A DNA stretch of 64,000 nucleotides from contig DATBJJ010000181.1 in the NCBI GenBank assembly GCA_036556425.1, positions 1 through 64,000 of the forward strand, given 5' to 3'. Below the pieces are notes generated by a model that was not told the origin of the DNA, did not search any database, and was given only the letters and a program-made list of their open reading frames with translations. This DNA comes from DATBJJ01 sp036556425. GTDB lineage: Bacteria; Acidobacteriota; Vicinamibacteria; Vicinamibacterales; 2-12-FULL-66-21. The position numbers were made by a program, and so were the translations under genes. Shown here one piece after another: positions 35,335 through 43,993 of the stretch; positions within the stretch are counted from its first letter, which is position 1; each line of letters opens with the position of its first letter.

Positions 35335-36171
35335 TCACTTCATTCGCTGCAGCTCGTAATAAGAGGCGACCGATCCGAATCCGCTCTGTTGAGCGGGCGG
35401 CGCGGTCGCCTTCTCGAAGTACTCGCGCGCGCGAGCCTGCCGCCCGTTGACGAGGTGCCACACGCCGATGCCGTAGGCGACGGTCGGCAGCTGCAGGTTG
35501 TCTTTTTGCATCGCCTGCGCGACCTCTTCTTCTTTCTTGACGCCCTTGAACAGCAGCAGCCGATCGAGGTACGCCACGCTCGACTGCACGGTCGTATCGG
35601 GCGTGATGCGCTCGAGAACTTTGTCCGCGTCCCCTTTCCTTCCCGCACGCAACAACGCGACGTATTGCCAGGCCAGGCACCCGACGCGATTGTCGTCGGT
35701 CTTGGCGTTCGGGTAGCACTGCTCGTACTCCTGCGCCGCTCTCTTGAAATCGCCGGTGACGTAGTACGCGAGCGACAAGTGATATGCGACGCCGTACGGA
35801 TCGGCGCCGAGCGTGCGCGCTCGAAGCAGATCGGGCAGCGCCTTGTCGGCCTGACGCAGGTTGATCAGGAAGTGGCCGCGCTCGAGGAACGCCTGCGCGT
35901 TCTTCGCGTCGAGCTTCAGCGCGTCCGAGCAGCTCTCGATCGCTTCCTTGTGCCGCATCAGCCGCGCGAGCGTCCGGCAGCGTCCGACGTGGTACTCGGG
36001 CTTCTTCGGATCGATCGCGATCGCCTTGTCGTACTCGGCGAGCGCTCTCTCGTTCTCGGTTTTGTCGAACAGCGCGTTGGCGAGCTCGAACGCCGCGCGG
36101 GCGTTCGCGGCGGCATCTTGCCAACCAGGTGACGGAGCCATCACGGTGAGGATCAATGCCAAAGCAATCAC
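35335..36171 (-). CDS. periplasmic TPR-repeat protein
   Basis: 278 residues from GTG 36,169-36,171, with AGGAGG five bases upstream; the larger upstream frame is not protein-like. A short hydrophobic leader (VIALALILTVMAPSPG) then TPR units: 'AFELANALFDKTENERALAEYDKAIAIDPKKPEYH', 'RLMRHKEAIESCSDALKLDAKNAQ', 'FLERGHFLINLRQADKALPDLLRARTL'. A scaffold role is probable. Its start overlaps the stop of the methyltransferase gene by four bases (GTGA), so both belong to one operon. Confidence 0.85.
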   Translation of the reverse strand: MIALALILTVMAPSPGWQDAAANARAAFELANALFDKTENERALAEYDKAIAIDPKKPEYHVGRCRTLARLMRHKEAIESCSDALKLDAKNAQAFLERGHFLINLRQADKALPDLLRARTLGADPYGVAYHLSLAYYVTGDFKRAAQEYEQCYPNAKTDDNRVGCLAWQYVALLRAGRKGDADKVLERITPDTTVQSSVAYLDRLLLFKGVKKEEEVAQAMQKDNLQLPTVAYGIGVWHLVNGRQARAREYFEKATAPPAQQSGFGSVASYYELQRMK

Positions 36172-36806
36172 GCGTTCCTCCTGAAGCGCGGTGAGATCAG
36201 CTCCCACAGCGAAAGACGCTTGTCGCGGTAAATCCCGCCCGTGTGATGACAGCGTTCGTCGATCACGCGCGACGGCGCCGGAAGCGAGAACGGCGGACGC
36301 TCGAGGTTGATCGGACGCCACTCTCCGGTCGTGATGTCGTCGTTCGCCTGCCGATCGACGAACGTGTTCGTGAGCAGCCACCGCGAGCCGCTGCGCGCGA
36401 AGTTGTCGAGCGTCCGGTGGATGTCGGCGAACGAGAAGTGCGGCAGCACGTCGCGGCAGAGAATCAGATCGACGCGCGGCAGTGCATCGCGCGTGATGTC
36501 GAGACATGCGAACTCGCATCGCGGACGCGCGTACTGCGCGCAGGCGTCGACGACCTCGTCGACCACGTCGACGCCGATGTAAGCGTCGAGGTCGAAGCTC
36601 ATCGCCTGCATCCAATGGAAGTCGCCGCAGCCCGCGTCCAGAAGTGAACGGACTCCGAGCGATCGCACCAGCGAGTCGAGATCGGCGCGGATGCCCTCGG
36701 TGCGGGCGAGGCCCGACCCGGGCCCCGAGCGCGACTCGCCATCACCCCACGACCGAAGCCGATAGATGCGGGCGAACACCTCGGCGATCGTGCCGCTTTC
36801 CTCCAT
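36168..36806 (-). CDS. class I SAM-dependent methyltransferase
   Basis: 212 residues from ATG 36,806. 'SLLDAGCGDFHWM' is motif I of SAM-binding Rossmann enzymes, 'YIGVDVVDEVVD' motif II and 'VDLILCRDVLPHFSFADIHRTLDNF' the later motif. 'SRWLLTNTF' and 'LSLWELI' at the end suggest small-molecule or sugar methylation, but the acceptor is unknown. TATAAC lies 9 nt before the ATG with no ribosome site. Operon with the TPR protein; divergent from the CoA-ligase gene. Confidence 0.85.
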   Translation of the reverse strand: MEESGTIAEVFARIYRLRSWGDGESRSGPGSGLARTEGIRADLDSLVRSLGVRSLLDAGCGDFHWMQAMSFDLDAYIGVDVVDEVVDACAQYARPRCEFACLDITRDALPRVDLILCRDVLPHFSFADIHRTLDNFARSGSRWLLTNTFVDRQANDDITTGEWRPINLERPPFSLPAPSRVIDERCHHTGGIYRDKRLSLWELISPRFRRNA

Positions 36807-36815
36807 CGAGTCCAG

Positions 36816-36851
36816 GTTATACACCGACTCGTTCGGAACTGGTCCTATACT
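36816..36851. promoter_or_regulatory. back-to-back -10 boxes of a divergent leaderless pair
   Basis: Minus strand: TATAAC (36,821-36,816), 9 nt before ATG 36,806. Plus strand: TATACT (36,846-36,851), 6 nt before ATG 36,858. Both starts are too close to a -10 box for a ribosome site, so the 51-base gap between the two genes holds two face-away promoters and both mRNAs are probably leaderless. Confidence 0.55.
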
Positions 36852-36857
36852 GCCGCC

Positions 36858-38378
36858 ATGGGCGACCCGATCGAGCCGCCGCCGGAGCGCCTCAACTTCG
36901 CCGCCCATCTCTTCGCGCTCAACGCGATGCGCGGGCGGAAGATCGCATACCAGGACGACGCGCGCACGCTGACCTACTCCGAGCTCGCGCGCGCCGCGCG
37001 ATGTTTTGGCAGCGCGCTGCTCGCGTCCGGCATGCGGCCCGAAGAGCGCATCGTGCTCGTGATGCACGACACGGTCGACTGGCCGATCGCGTTCCTCGGC
37101 TGCCTGCACGCCGGCCTCGTCCCGATCCCCGCGAACACGCTGCTCGCGATCGAGGAGCTCGGCTGGATCGTCGCGGACAGCCACGCGCGCGCGGCCATCG
37201 TGTCGCCGCCGCTGAAGGCGGCGTTCGACGCGGCGCTCGAGCGCATTGGCGTACGCATCCCGGTGATCACCGACGTCGCCGCATTGGTCGAACGCGGAGA
37301 TGCCGACGCTGCGGCCGCCGACACGCCAGCCGATGCCAGCGCCTTCTGGCTCTACTCATCAGGGTCGACGGGCCGCTGCAAGGGCACGGTGCACACGCAC
37401 GGCAATCTCTTCGTCACCGCGTCGACGTACGGACGGCACGTGCTGCAGCTCTCGGAGGAGGACGTCACCTTCTCCGCCGCGAAACTGTTCTTCGCGTACG
37501 GCCTCGGCAACAGCCTGACGTTCCCGTTGAGCGCCGGCGCGACCGTCGTATTGATGCCCGAGCGGCCCACGCCCGAGGCCGTGTTCAAGCGCATGATCGA
37601 GCGCCAGCCGACCGTGTTCTTCGGCGTGCCGACGCTCTACGCCGGCATGCTCGCCTCGCCTGCGCTGCCGGCGCCTCACGCCGTGCGCCTGCGGCGCTGC
37701 GCATCGGCGGGCGAAGCGCTGCCGCGCGAGATCGGCGAGCGTTTCACCGCGCACTTCGGCGCGCCGATCCTCGACGGCATCGGCTCGACCGAGATGCTGC
37801 ACATCTTCTTGTCGAATCGCGCCGACGATCTGCGTTACGGCACCAGCGGCAAAGCGGTGCCGGGGTACGAGCTGAAGCTGTTGAACGACGCGGGCGAGCC
37901 GGTGGCCGATGGCGAGATCGGCGACCTCTACGTGAAGGGCGACAGCCACGCGCTCTTCTACTGGTGCAACCGCGCGAAGACGCGCGCCACGTTCCTCGGC
38001 CACTGGACGCGCACCGGCGACAAATACGTCCGCGATGCGGAGGGCTACTGGACGTATGCCGGCCGCAGCGACGACATGATCAAAGTGAGCGGCCAGTACG
38101 TGTCGCCGTTCGAGGTCGAGAGCTGTCTGGTGCAACACGCCGCGGTGCTCGAAGCCGCGGTCGTCGGCGTGCCGAACGAGGACGGCCTTCTCCGCACCAA
38201 GGCCTTCGTCGTCTTGAAGTCGAGCGAGGACGCGACGTCCGACTTGGAGTCGGAGCTCAAGAACCACGTGAAGAGCCGGCTCGCGCCGCACAAATACCCG
38301 CGCGCGATCGAGTTCGTGACCGAGCTGCCAAAGACGCCGACCGGGAAGATCCAGCGCTATCGCCTGCGCGAGCGATGA
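36858..38378 (+). CDS. benzoate-CoA ligase family acyl-CoA synthetase
   Basis: 506 residues. Adenylate-forming enzyme that activates an aromatic (or similar) carboxylate with ATP and CoA. Core motif YSSGSTGRCKGTVHTH, then 'FFAYGLGNSLTFPLSAGAT', 'RRCASAGEALP', 'GIGSTEMLHIFLSN', 'TGDKYVRDAEGYWTYAGRSDDMIKVSGQYVSPFEVE' and the catalytic Lys in PKTPTGKIQRYRLR. The GSTEMLHIFLSN pattern and length are those of benzoate/hydroxybenzoate-CoA ligases. No ring-oxygenating (box) or ring-reducing (bcr) genes are in the window. The next gene encodes a tannase-family esterase, which could release the aromatic acid. Confidence 0.88.
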   Translation: MGDPIEPPPERLNFAAHLFALNAMRGRKIAYQDDARTLTYSELARAARCFGSALLASGMRPEERIVLVMHDTVDWPIAFLGCLHAGLVPIPANTLLAIEELGWIVADSHARAAIVSPPLKAAFDAALERIGVRIPVITDVAALVERGDADAAAADTPADASAFWLYSSGSTGRCKGTVHTHGNLFVTASTYGRHVLQLSEEDVTFSAAKLFFAYGLGNSLTFPLSAGATVVLMPERPTPEAVFKRMIERQPTVFFGVPTLYAGMLASPALPAPHAVRLRRCASAGEALPREIGERFTAHFGAPILDGIGSTEMLHIFLSNRADDLRYGTSGKAVPGYELKLLNDAGEPVADGEIGDLYVKGDSHALFYWCNRAKTRATFLGHWTRTGDKYVRDAEGYWTYAGRSDDMIKVSGQYVSPFEVESCLVQHAAVLEAAVVGVPNEDGLLRTKAFVVLKSSEDATSDLESELKNHVKSRLAPHKYPRAIEFVTELPKTPTGKIQRYRLRER

Positions 38379-38418
38379 GGCGGCTCGCCGATCTGTATAA
38401 TCGCGCCGGACGCTTCAC

Positions 38419-39945
38419 ATGACACATGCCGTGACGTTCGGCGCGATACTCACCGTCTCTCTCCTCGCAGCAAGACTCACCGCGACTCCGCCTCAGACCT
38501 GCGAGAGCCTCGCGTCGCTGAAGGCGCAGAACATGACGATCACGCTGGCCGCCGTCGTTCCACCGAACGGATTCTCGCGGCCGGCGGGCGCAACGCCCGC
38601 GCAGCAGGGACCCACGAATTCAGTCGCGATGTGCCGGGTCGCGGCGATCCTCACGCCCTCGCCAGATTCCGACATCAAGATCGAAGTCTGGATGCCTGTG
38701 ACGGGCTGGAACGGCAAGTTCCAGGCGGTCGGCAATGGCGGCTGGGCAGGGACGATCAGCTATCCAGCGATGAGCGACGCGCTCGCGCGCGGCTACGCGA
38801 CCAGTTCGACCGATACGGGCCACACGGGCGATGGCGGCAGCTTCGCCCTCGGCCACCCCGAGAAGTTCGCCGATTTCGCCTGGCGCTCGGTGCACGAGAT
38901 GACGGTGCGGGCGAAAACCATCATCGAGACCTTCTACGGCAAGCCGCCGCGGCTGTCCTATTGGAATGGATGCTCGACCGGCGGACGCCAAGGCCTCATG
39001 GAAACGCAGCGCTTTCCGTCGGATTACGACGGCATCATCGCCGGAGCGTCGGCGAATCCGCGCAGCCGTCTCAACGCCGCGGGTCTCGCCATGCATCAAG
39101 CGTTGTGGCGAGATTCGTCGAGCGTCATCCCCGAATCCAAGTACCAAACGATCCACGCCGCCGTGCTCGACGCCTGCGACGCGCGCGACGGCCTCAAAGA
39201 TCGGCTCATCCAGGATCCGGCGGGCTGCGATTTCGATCCCGACATGCTCGTCTGCAAAGGCGAGGACGGGCCGTCGTGTCTGACGCGGCCGCAGGCCGCG
39301 GCTGTGAAGACGATCCTGACGCCGTTGAAGACACGCAGCGGCGTCGAGGTGTTTCCGCCACGTGAACTCGGGTCTGAGCTGGGCTGGGGCTTCCTCTTCG
39401 CGCGCCCCGATCCGCTGCCGCTCGTCGCCGACACATTCAGGTACCTTGTCTACAAGGATCCTCAATGGGACTGGCGAACGTTCGATCTCGATCGTGATCT
39501 GGCGAAGGCCGAAGCGTCAGCGGAGATCCGCAGCGCCGATGCGATCGATCCAAACCTGCAGCCGTTCGTGAAGCGGCGCGGCAAGCTTCTCATGTATCAC
39601 GGATGGAGCGATGCGCTCGTGGCGCCGCGCGCGAGCGTGAACTACTACAACGACGTGCTCGCCCGCATGGGCGGCGCTGCCAAGACGTCCGACTGGATTC
39701 GATTGTTCATGGTCCCCGGCATGGGCCACTGCCGCGGCGGCGACGGGCCGAACACGTTCGACGCAGTGGGCGCGTTGGACGAGTGGGTCGAGCACGGCAA
39801 GCCGCCCGACCGCATCGTCGCGTCGCACGCAACCAATGGACGCGTCGATCGCACGCGTCCGCTCTGCCCGTACCCGCAACTCGCCGTCTACACAGGCAGC
39901 GGCAGCGCCGACGATGCGGAGAACTTTACTTGTCGCGCCCGGTGA
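38419..39945 (+). CDS. tannase/feruloyl esterase family protein, secreted
   Basis: 508 residues with a signal peptide (ILTVSLLAARLTATP). Serine esterase motif GCSTGG with Ser186; Asp398 (HGWSDALV) and His437 (GMGHC) complete the triad. Cys185 and Cys438 flank the triad as in the disulfide typical of tannases. Substrates in the family are gallate, ferulate or similar phenolic esters. TATAAT at 38,396-38,401 gives a short leader of about 10 bases. Downstream of a CoA ligase for aromatic acids, it suggests plant-phenolic ester use; the 3' end overlaps the convergent cupin gene by 20 bases. Confidence 0.9.
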   Translation: MTHAVTFGAILTVSLLAARLTATPPQTCESLASLKAQNMTITLAAVVPPNGFSRPAGATPAQQGPTNSVAMCRVAAILTPSPDSDIKIEVWMPVTGWNGKFQAVGNGGWAGTISYPAMSDALARGYATSSTDTGHTGDGGSFALGHPEKFADFAWRSVHEMTVRAKTIIETFYGKPPRLSYWNGCSTGGRQGLMETQRFPSDYDGIIAGASANPRSRLNAAGLAMHQALWRDSSSVIPESKYQTIHAAVLDACDARDGLKDRLIQDPAGCDFDPDMLVCKGEDGPSCLTRPQAAAVKTILTPLKTRSGVEVFPPRELGSELGWGFLFARPDPLPLVADTFRYLVYKDPQWDWRTFDLDRDLAKAEASAEIRSADAIDPNLQPFVKRRGKLLMYHGWSDALVAPRASVNYYNDVLARMGGAAKTSDWIRLFMVPGMGHCRGGDGPNTFDAVGALDEWVEHGKPPDRIVASHATNGRVDRTRPLCPYPQLAVYTGSGSADDAENFTCRAR

Positions 39946-40363
39946 CGGGCGTCGTCAGCGTCGATCCCTTCTTCGCGAAGATCATCGCGAGCAGCTGGGC
40001 GGGCTCCGTCTGGCTCGGGTTGCCAGACTCTTCGTGCACCGCGCCCGGCGGCTCGAAGAACATCTCGCCGGCTTTGTAAATCTTCGCGGGCCCCTGGCCC
40101 GAGATCTTCGTCATGACTTCGCCCTTCAGCACGTAGGCGAGCACGAAGCCCGCGTGCCGATGCGCCGAGCCCACGCGTCCCGGCGCGTAATCGACGTGAC
40201 TGATGGTCACTTCCCAATCGTCCATCGAGAGATTTGGCAGATCGAATTTGATCGGCGCGCGCGGCCGTTCGGCGGGCGCTTGCGCGCTGACGTCACGCGC
40301 GGACGCGATCAACTCGGCGAACACGGCGAGCGTTGCGACGACGTCTCGGCGGGTCATTTTCAC
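39926..40363 (-). CDS. exported cupin-domain protein
   Basis: About 145 residues. The N-terminus (MTRRDVVATLAVFAELIASARDVSA) looks Tat- or Sec-exported. Cupin motif: 'PGRVGSAHRHAGFVLAYVLKGEV' then 'YKAGEMFFEPPGAVHEESGNPS', with two His and Glu in metal-ligand positions, followed by His in motif 2. Small exported cupins of this kind often bind metal and may act on small aromatic or sugar molecules. GTG 40,363 is chosen for GAGG six bases upstream; ATG two codons later is the alternative. Converges on and slightly overlaps the tannase gene. Confidence 0.82.
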   Translation of the reverse strand: MKMTRRDVVATLAVFAELIASARDVSAQAPAERPRAPIKFDLPNLSMDDWEVTISHVDYAPGRVGSAHRHAGFVLAYVLKGEVMTKISGQGPAKIYKAGEMFFEPPGAVHEESGNPSQTEPAQLLAMIFAKKGSTLTTPVTGRDK

Positions 40364-40397
40364 GGGGAACCTCACTGAAGGAAAAACGACTCGTACG

Positions 40398-40697
40398 CTA
40401 GCGCGCTCCCGCGAGCAGACGTTTGAGTTTAGCTTTCTTCAGCGCGTCCGCGGGAGTCGCGTTCGCGCTCTCAATCCAACGTTGAAGCTGGTGAACGCTC
40501 AGCGTGTGATGCGAGCCGGGATCGCGCACGGTGATCTCGAGCTTCGTCGACGGGCCGAGGCCTTCGATCCAGCCGTCCTGCTTCAATCGCGCGAGGCCCA
40601 TCGCGGCGGCTTCATACAGCGACGCCGCCTCCACGTCGACCGAATGTGAAATCCCGGTGGCGGCCGTGAAGCCGATCGTGCAGACGCGCAGAGACAC
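40398..40697 (-). CDS. conserved-looking small hypothetical protein
   Basis: 99 residues from GTG 40,697, which follows TACGCT by 7 nt with no ribosome site. 'VSLRVCTIGFTAATGISHSVDVEAASLYEAAAMGLARLKQ', then 'KLEITVRDPGSHHTLSVHQLQRWI': a beta/alpha protein pattern that I associate with a recurring uncharacterised family in Acidobacteria and other soil bacteria; the name is not known to me. Basic C-terminal helix (KKAKLKRLLAGAR). Possibly a regulatory or nucleic-acid-contacting protein. Divergent from the DUF2199 gene. Confidence 0.65.
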   Translation of the reverse strand: MSLRVCTIGFTAATGISHSVDVEAASLYEAAAMGLARLKQDGWIEGLGPSTKLEITVRDPGSHHTLSVHQLQRWIESANATPADALKKAKLKRLLAGAR

Positions 40698-40809
40698 GGC
40701 CGTCAGCGTAGCATATTCGCTCTTTGTTCGCTCCATCCAAAGTGCATTCGAACCGGCAGATAACGCGTAGAGTACGCGCGAGTGAATGCGTTTGGCCTGA
40801 GGAAACAAC

Positions 40810-41316
40810 ATGGGATATCGGTGTCGCACCTGCGGCGTTTGGCACCACGAGCGCCCGACGTGTTTCGGCCTCGACCTTCCGGCGGCGGTTGCGGGCCTTT
40901 CAGAGATCGAGTTCCGAAGGCGCGTCGAACGGGGCTCCGAGCAATGCGTTCTGGATAACAAGCACTTCTTTATCCTCGGGAACTTGGACGTTCCGATACG
41001 GAACTCGTCGGAGTTCATTCGCTGGACTGTCTGGTCGACGCTCAGCGAAGCGCACTTCATGCGTTCGTCCGAGCTTTGGAACACGACCGGCCGGGAGTCC
41101 GAGCCGCCGTATTTCGGATGGCTCAGCAACCAGATCCCCGGCTACCCATCGTCGATCAACATCAAAGCCACGGTGCAGACGGAGCCGGTTGGCGTTCGAC
41201 CGACGATTCGCGTGATCGACGAAGGACACCCGCTCTCCGTCGATCAGGAGCATGGCATTACAGAAGAGCGCGCCGAGGAGCTCATTCATCTGGCGCTCCA
41301 TGGACACGACCGTTAG
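40810..41316 (+). CDS. DUF2199 protein
   Basis: 168 residues. N-terminal zinc-knuckle-like 'YRCRTCGVWHHERP', then 'SEQCVLDNKHFFILGNLDVPIRNSSEFIRWTVWSTLS' and 'PPYFGWLSNQIPGYPSSINIKATVQTEPVGVRPTI', the hallmark of DUF2199. A cytoplasmic protein of unknown function often found in accessory regions. GAGGAAACAAC precedes the ATG. Marks the start of the small-gene stretch. Confidence 0.9.
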   Translation: MGYRCRTCGVWHHERPTCFGLDLPAAVAGLSEIEFRRRVERGSEQCVLDNKHFFILGNLDVPIRNSSEFIRWTVWSTLSEAHFMRSSELWNTTGRESEPPYFGWLSNQIPGYPSSINIKATVQTEPVGVRPTIRVIDEGHPLSVDQEHGITEERAEELIHLALHGHDR

Positions 41317-41454
41317 TGGCGACGCATCTGCGGGTATGACCGAGGTGAGTAGTAGTATGTCACTCAGCTGCCGTGTTCGTCTGGCACGCCGACGCAACGG
41401 CGAGCATTTCACGTCCGCAGTCCGCTGTCCGGGGCTCGCTGTCCGAAAGCATTT

Positions 41455-42213
41455 ATGGCTAACCGATTTCCTCTTCTCGCAGTCGTGCTGCTCGCGGCTG
41501 GCGCCGGCAGCAACTCGATGACGACCGCTTCGGCCCAGGGACCGCCGCAGTCGACGGTGCCCGATGCGATCGTGCCGGAGCGCACCATCCAGTTGTTCAA
41601 CGGGCGGGATCTCTCCGGGTGGAAGCCGGACGTGCCAACCAAGGACACGACTCCCGACGCGCCGGACAGTTTCATCGTTCGCGACGGGATGCTCGTCAGT
41701 CTCGGCCTGCCGCGAGGCCATCTGCTCACGGAATCGGCCTACCGTGACTACCGGCTCGAGGTCGAGTACCGGTTTCCCGCCAAGCCAGGCAATTGCGGCG
41801 TCCTCGTTCACGCGTCGCGGCTGCGCGCGCTTGATCGGATGTTCCCGCAATCGATCGAGGTGCAGATGAACCACCTGCACGCCGGAGACTTCTGGTGCAT
41901 CCAAGAGAACATCGAAGTGCCCGACATGCAGACGCGGCGTCCGCGAAAAGAAGGTCAGAAATATGGTGGCAGTGAGGGCGACGCACGCCGGATTCTCAAT
42001 CTCACCGACAACTCCGAGAAGCCGCCGGGCGAGTGGAACACGATGATCGTCGAAGCGCGCGGCCGAACGCTGAAGGTCTGGGTCAACGGCGATCTCGTCA
42101 ACGAAGGATTCAACAGCACCGCCGACCGCGGACGGATCGCGATCCAGGCCGAGGGTGCGGAGGTCGAGTTCCGGCGCGTCCAGATCGGGCCCCTGCCACC
42201 ACCCGCGAAGTAG
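41455..42213 (+). CDS. secreted DUF1080 (3-keto-disaccharide hydrolase domain) protein
   Basis: 252 residues with a signal peptide. Concanavalin-like DUF1080 pattern: 'TIQLFNGRDLSGWKPD', 'YRDYRLEVEYRFPAKPGNCGVLVHAS', 'SIEVQMNHLHAGDFWCI', 'KPPGEWNTMIVEARGRTLKVWVNGDLVNE', 'GRIAIQAEGAEVEFRRVQIGPL'. Family members bind or cleave 3-keto-glycosides in the periplasm. A Gfo/Idh/MocA oxidoreductase and a sugar isomerase of kinds often found with DUF1080 proteins lie 18 kb away. The upstream region carries a GC-rich repeat (about 41,420-41,450) related to 6,790-6,893. Confidence 0.9.
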   Translation: MANRFPLLAVVLLAAGAGSNSMTTASAQGPPQSTVPDAIVPERTIQLFNGRDLSGWKPDVPTKDTTPDAPDSFIVRDGMLVSLGLPRGHLLTESAYRDYRLEVEYRFPAKPGNCGVLVHASRLRALDRMFPQSIEVQMNHLHAGDFWCIQENIEVPDMQTRRPRKEGQKYGGSEGDARRILNLTDNSEKPPGEWNTMIVEARGRTLKVWVNGDLVNEGFNSTADRGRIAIQAEGAEVEFRRVQIGPLPPPAK

Positions 42214-42219
42214 CGGGCG

Positions 42220-42560
42220 TCACCAGCGGTAGCCGATGCTGGCGAAGTACTCGCCTTCGCACGACCACGCCGTTCGGCGCCTTAAACGCCACGCCTTCGG
42301 TGATTCCCAACACCGCCGTCGTGCGTTCGCCGACCCGGCGCATCGCAATCAGCGATGAGCGTCCGTGCCCGATCCACCACACAGCTCAGATCGAGGTCCG
42401 CGATCTCGCACCAATAGGACAGCATCGGCGACCCGGATAAAAAGGCTCGTGCGCTCGCATTGTCGATCAGCGCCCCGTTTGGATTGCGCACATCTCGAAC
42501 GGCTTGATCGATGACGCGTGCCGCGAGCAATCGGTGGGAATGCCGCTGCACGGAACACCT
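42220..42560 (-). pseudogene. frame-broken outer-membrane-beta-barrel-like remnant
   Basis: Three reading frames together give a coherent C-terminal barrel: 'SGSPMLSYWCEIADLDLS', then a shift into 'WWIGHGRSSLIAMRR' and 'TAVLGITEGVAFKAPNGVVV', then a shift into 'EGEYFASIGYRW' followed by TGA. Alternating hydrophobic strands and a terminal aromatic Trp are what a small barrel C-terminus should show. At least two frameshifts separate the pieces, and the N-terminal half and signal peptide are not visible. Decay or sequencing indels are both possible. Confidence 0.45.
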
Positions 42561-42582
42561 CCATCACGTCGCGGACGGACTC

Positions 42583-42786
42583 TCAGGTTGAAACCGCCAT
42601 CCTCAGCATCGGGGTTCCTGGCTCGTAGTATTCGGTCACCCCGCAGCTCGTGCAGCTCACACGCCAGCCTCGCTCCGCATGTTTGGCGAACTTCGATGCG
42701 TCATTTGATTGCTGGACGGCTAACGGCGCGCCGCAATGCTTGCACGCAAAGCCGATCCACCACTGCGCCTGCTTGTCTGTCGTCAT
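42583..42786 (-). CDS. small zinc-ribbon protein
   Basis: 67 residues from ATG 42,786. 'QWWIGFACKHCGAPLAVQQS' and 'WRVSCTSCGVTEYYEP' give two CxxC knuckles, forming one zinc ribbon. Similar short ribbon proteins recur in Acidobacteria. Function unknown; nucleic-acid or protein binding is likely. A neighbour on the other strand is also a zinc-ribbon microprotein. Confidence 0.65.
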   Translation of the reverse strand: MTTDKQAQWWIGFACKHCGAPLAVQQSNDASKFAKHAERGWRVSCTSCGVTEYYEPGTPMLRMAVST

Positions 42787-42908
42787 TTCCGCAACCCACA
42801 CTAGACAACCGAGTTCTTGGGGTCTGTTCCGTTTAGCACACACCTCGACACCCCGGGTCCGTCCAGAAGTGAACAGCGAGGATGAGGAAAAGCGGGTATG
42901 CTTCGCTC

Positions 42909-43112
42909 ATGGGATCAACTCGCACAAGCGCGCCGTCGTGCCCTCAGTGCCATGGGACGACACTGCGGAACACGCGGCCCAGCCCATCGGGCTGTTACCG
43001 CATCTGCAGCAACTGCAATCACATGTGGCACGTGACAGGGGAAGCGCTGCGCGCAGAAAAGGCGCCGCTGCCTTCTCGTCGCCGGACGGCCCCTGACATT
43101 CCAACAAGTTGA
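42909..43112 (+). CDS. small zinc-ribbon protein
   Basis: 67 residues from ATG 42,909, which has TATGCT (42,897-42,902) only 6 nt upstream, so it is probably leaderless. 'APSCPQCHGTTLRNTRPSPS' and 'YRICSNCNHMWHVTGEALR' give CPQC and CSNC pairs with a following HMWH. The basic C-terminus suggests nucleic-acid binding. No known function. Confidence 0.65.
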   Translation: MGSTRTSAPSCPQCHGTTLRNTRPSPSGCYRICSNCNHMWHVTGEALRAEKAPLPSRRRTAPDIPTS

Positions 43113-43150
43113 GCCGCGCGCGGCGAAAATCTCCGATCCTGCGAGGTGTA

Positions 43151-43357
43151 ATGATGACGGGAAAGATTCGAACGTTACGAGTCGACAAGGGGTTTGGGTT
43201 CATCAAGGGCGATGGAGGAAGCGACTACTTTTTCCACGAGAGTGCGGTGTATGGCGAGGGCCTCAAGGATCTGCGTGAGGGTGACAGCGTCGAGTTCGAC
43301 GTTGGCCAAGGACCCAAAGGCCCGCGTGCGGAGAACGTCCGGCGCACCTCCACCTAG
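43151..43357 (+). CDS. cold-shock-domain protein
   Basis: 68 residues. The CSD core 'GKIRTLRVDKGFGFIKGDGGSDYFFHESAV' carries RNP1-like KGFGFIKG and RNP2-like YFFHES, with 'LREGDSVEFDVGQGPKGPRAENVR' completing the five-stranded barrel. It binds single-stranded RNA or DNA and acts as an RNA chaperone. The W of classical CspA 'KWFN' is replaced by 'RTLR', so it is a divergent member. GAGG lies close before tandem ATGs (43,151, 43,154). Confidence 0.9.
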   Translation: MMTGKIRTLRVDKGFGFIKGDGGSDYFFHESAVYGEGLKDLREGDSVEFDVGQGPKGPRAENVRRTST

Positions 43358-43419
43358 ACGCCTGTCGGCTCTGAGCCGAAAGCCATCCGTTCTGCGCATG
43401 CCTCTGCAGAGGACTTCCC

Positions 43420-43962
43420 ATGCGGAGCATCGCGTGTCTGACGGTCTTGCTGTTGCTGGCGTCGCGGGGTGTCGCGAACGCTCAGTCATTCCAAGTCCTC
43501 GGGTCCGCCGGGCCGGTCCTTCGCGAGAGCGGATACAGCCTGGCGGCCGGTGTTGACTTTTCTCCGATTCCGTATGTCGCGTTCGTGTTCAACGTCGAGC
43601 GGACGCACATTGCCAGCCGGGTGGACCGCGATGGCGACGTGATCTCGACGTTTCGTGGCGCGACTCTGACGCTCGGGACGGCGGAGCTGCGCGTGACACC
43701 GTTCGGCCACGATCGCATTCGACCATATGGGCTCTTCGGGATGGGCGCCGGCGTCGCGCGTCCGAACGAGGACCAGCGGTTTCCCGGCGAAGGGACGACC
43801 GGCGGCGTGCGCGCGGTGTTCCTAGGCGGCGGGCTCCAAGTACCGGTCCGAGAGCGTCTGAGCATCTTCGCCGAGTTCCGGATGATGCTCGTGGGAGAGG
43901 TGGAGGGCGAGGGGCTCCTCGGGGCGGGACCGTTGCGCGCGGGTCTTGCCTGGCGCTTTTGA
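43420..43962 (+). CDS. outer-membrane beta-barrel protein
   Basis: 180 residues. Signal peptide (MRSIACLTVLLLLASRGVAN). Alternating amphipathic strands ('SAGPVLRESGYSLAAGVDFSPIPYVAFVFNVERTH', 'TLTLGTAELRVTPFG', 'RPYGLFGMGAGVARPNED', 'VFLGGGLQVPVRERLSIFAEFRMML') and terminal 'GPLRAGLAWRF' ending in Phe are typical of an eight-stranded OmpW/OmpA-like barrel. Function unknown. The short hairpin TCGGCTC-T-GAGCCGA lies just before it, after the cold-shock gene. Confidence 0.8.
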   Translation: MRSIACLTVLLLLASRGVANAQSFQVLGSAGPVLRESGYSLAAGVDFSPIPYVAFVFNVERTHIASRVDRDGDVISTFRGATLTLGTAELRVTPFGHDRIRPYGLFGMGAGVARPNEDQRFPGEGTTGGVRAVFLGGGLQVPVRERLSIFAEFRMMLVGEVEGEGLLGAGPLRAGLAWRF

Positions 43963-43993
43963 GCCGCGGTTTCGGCCGTCGAAAGGTGCGCTG

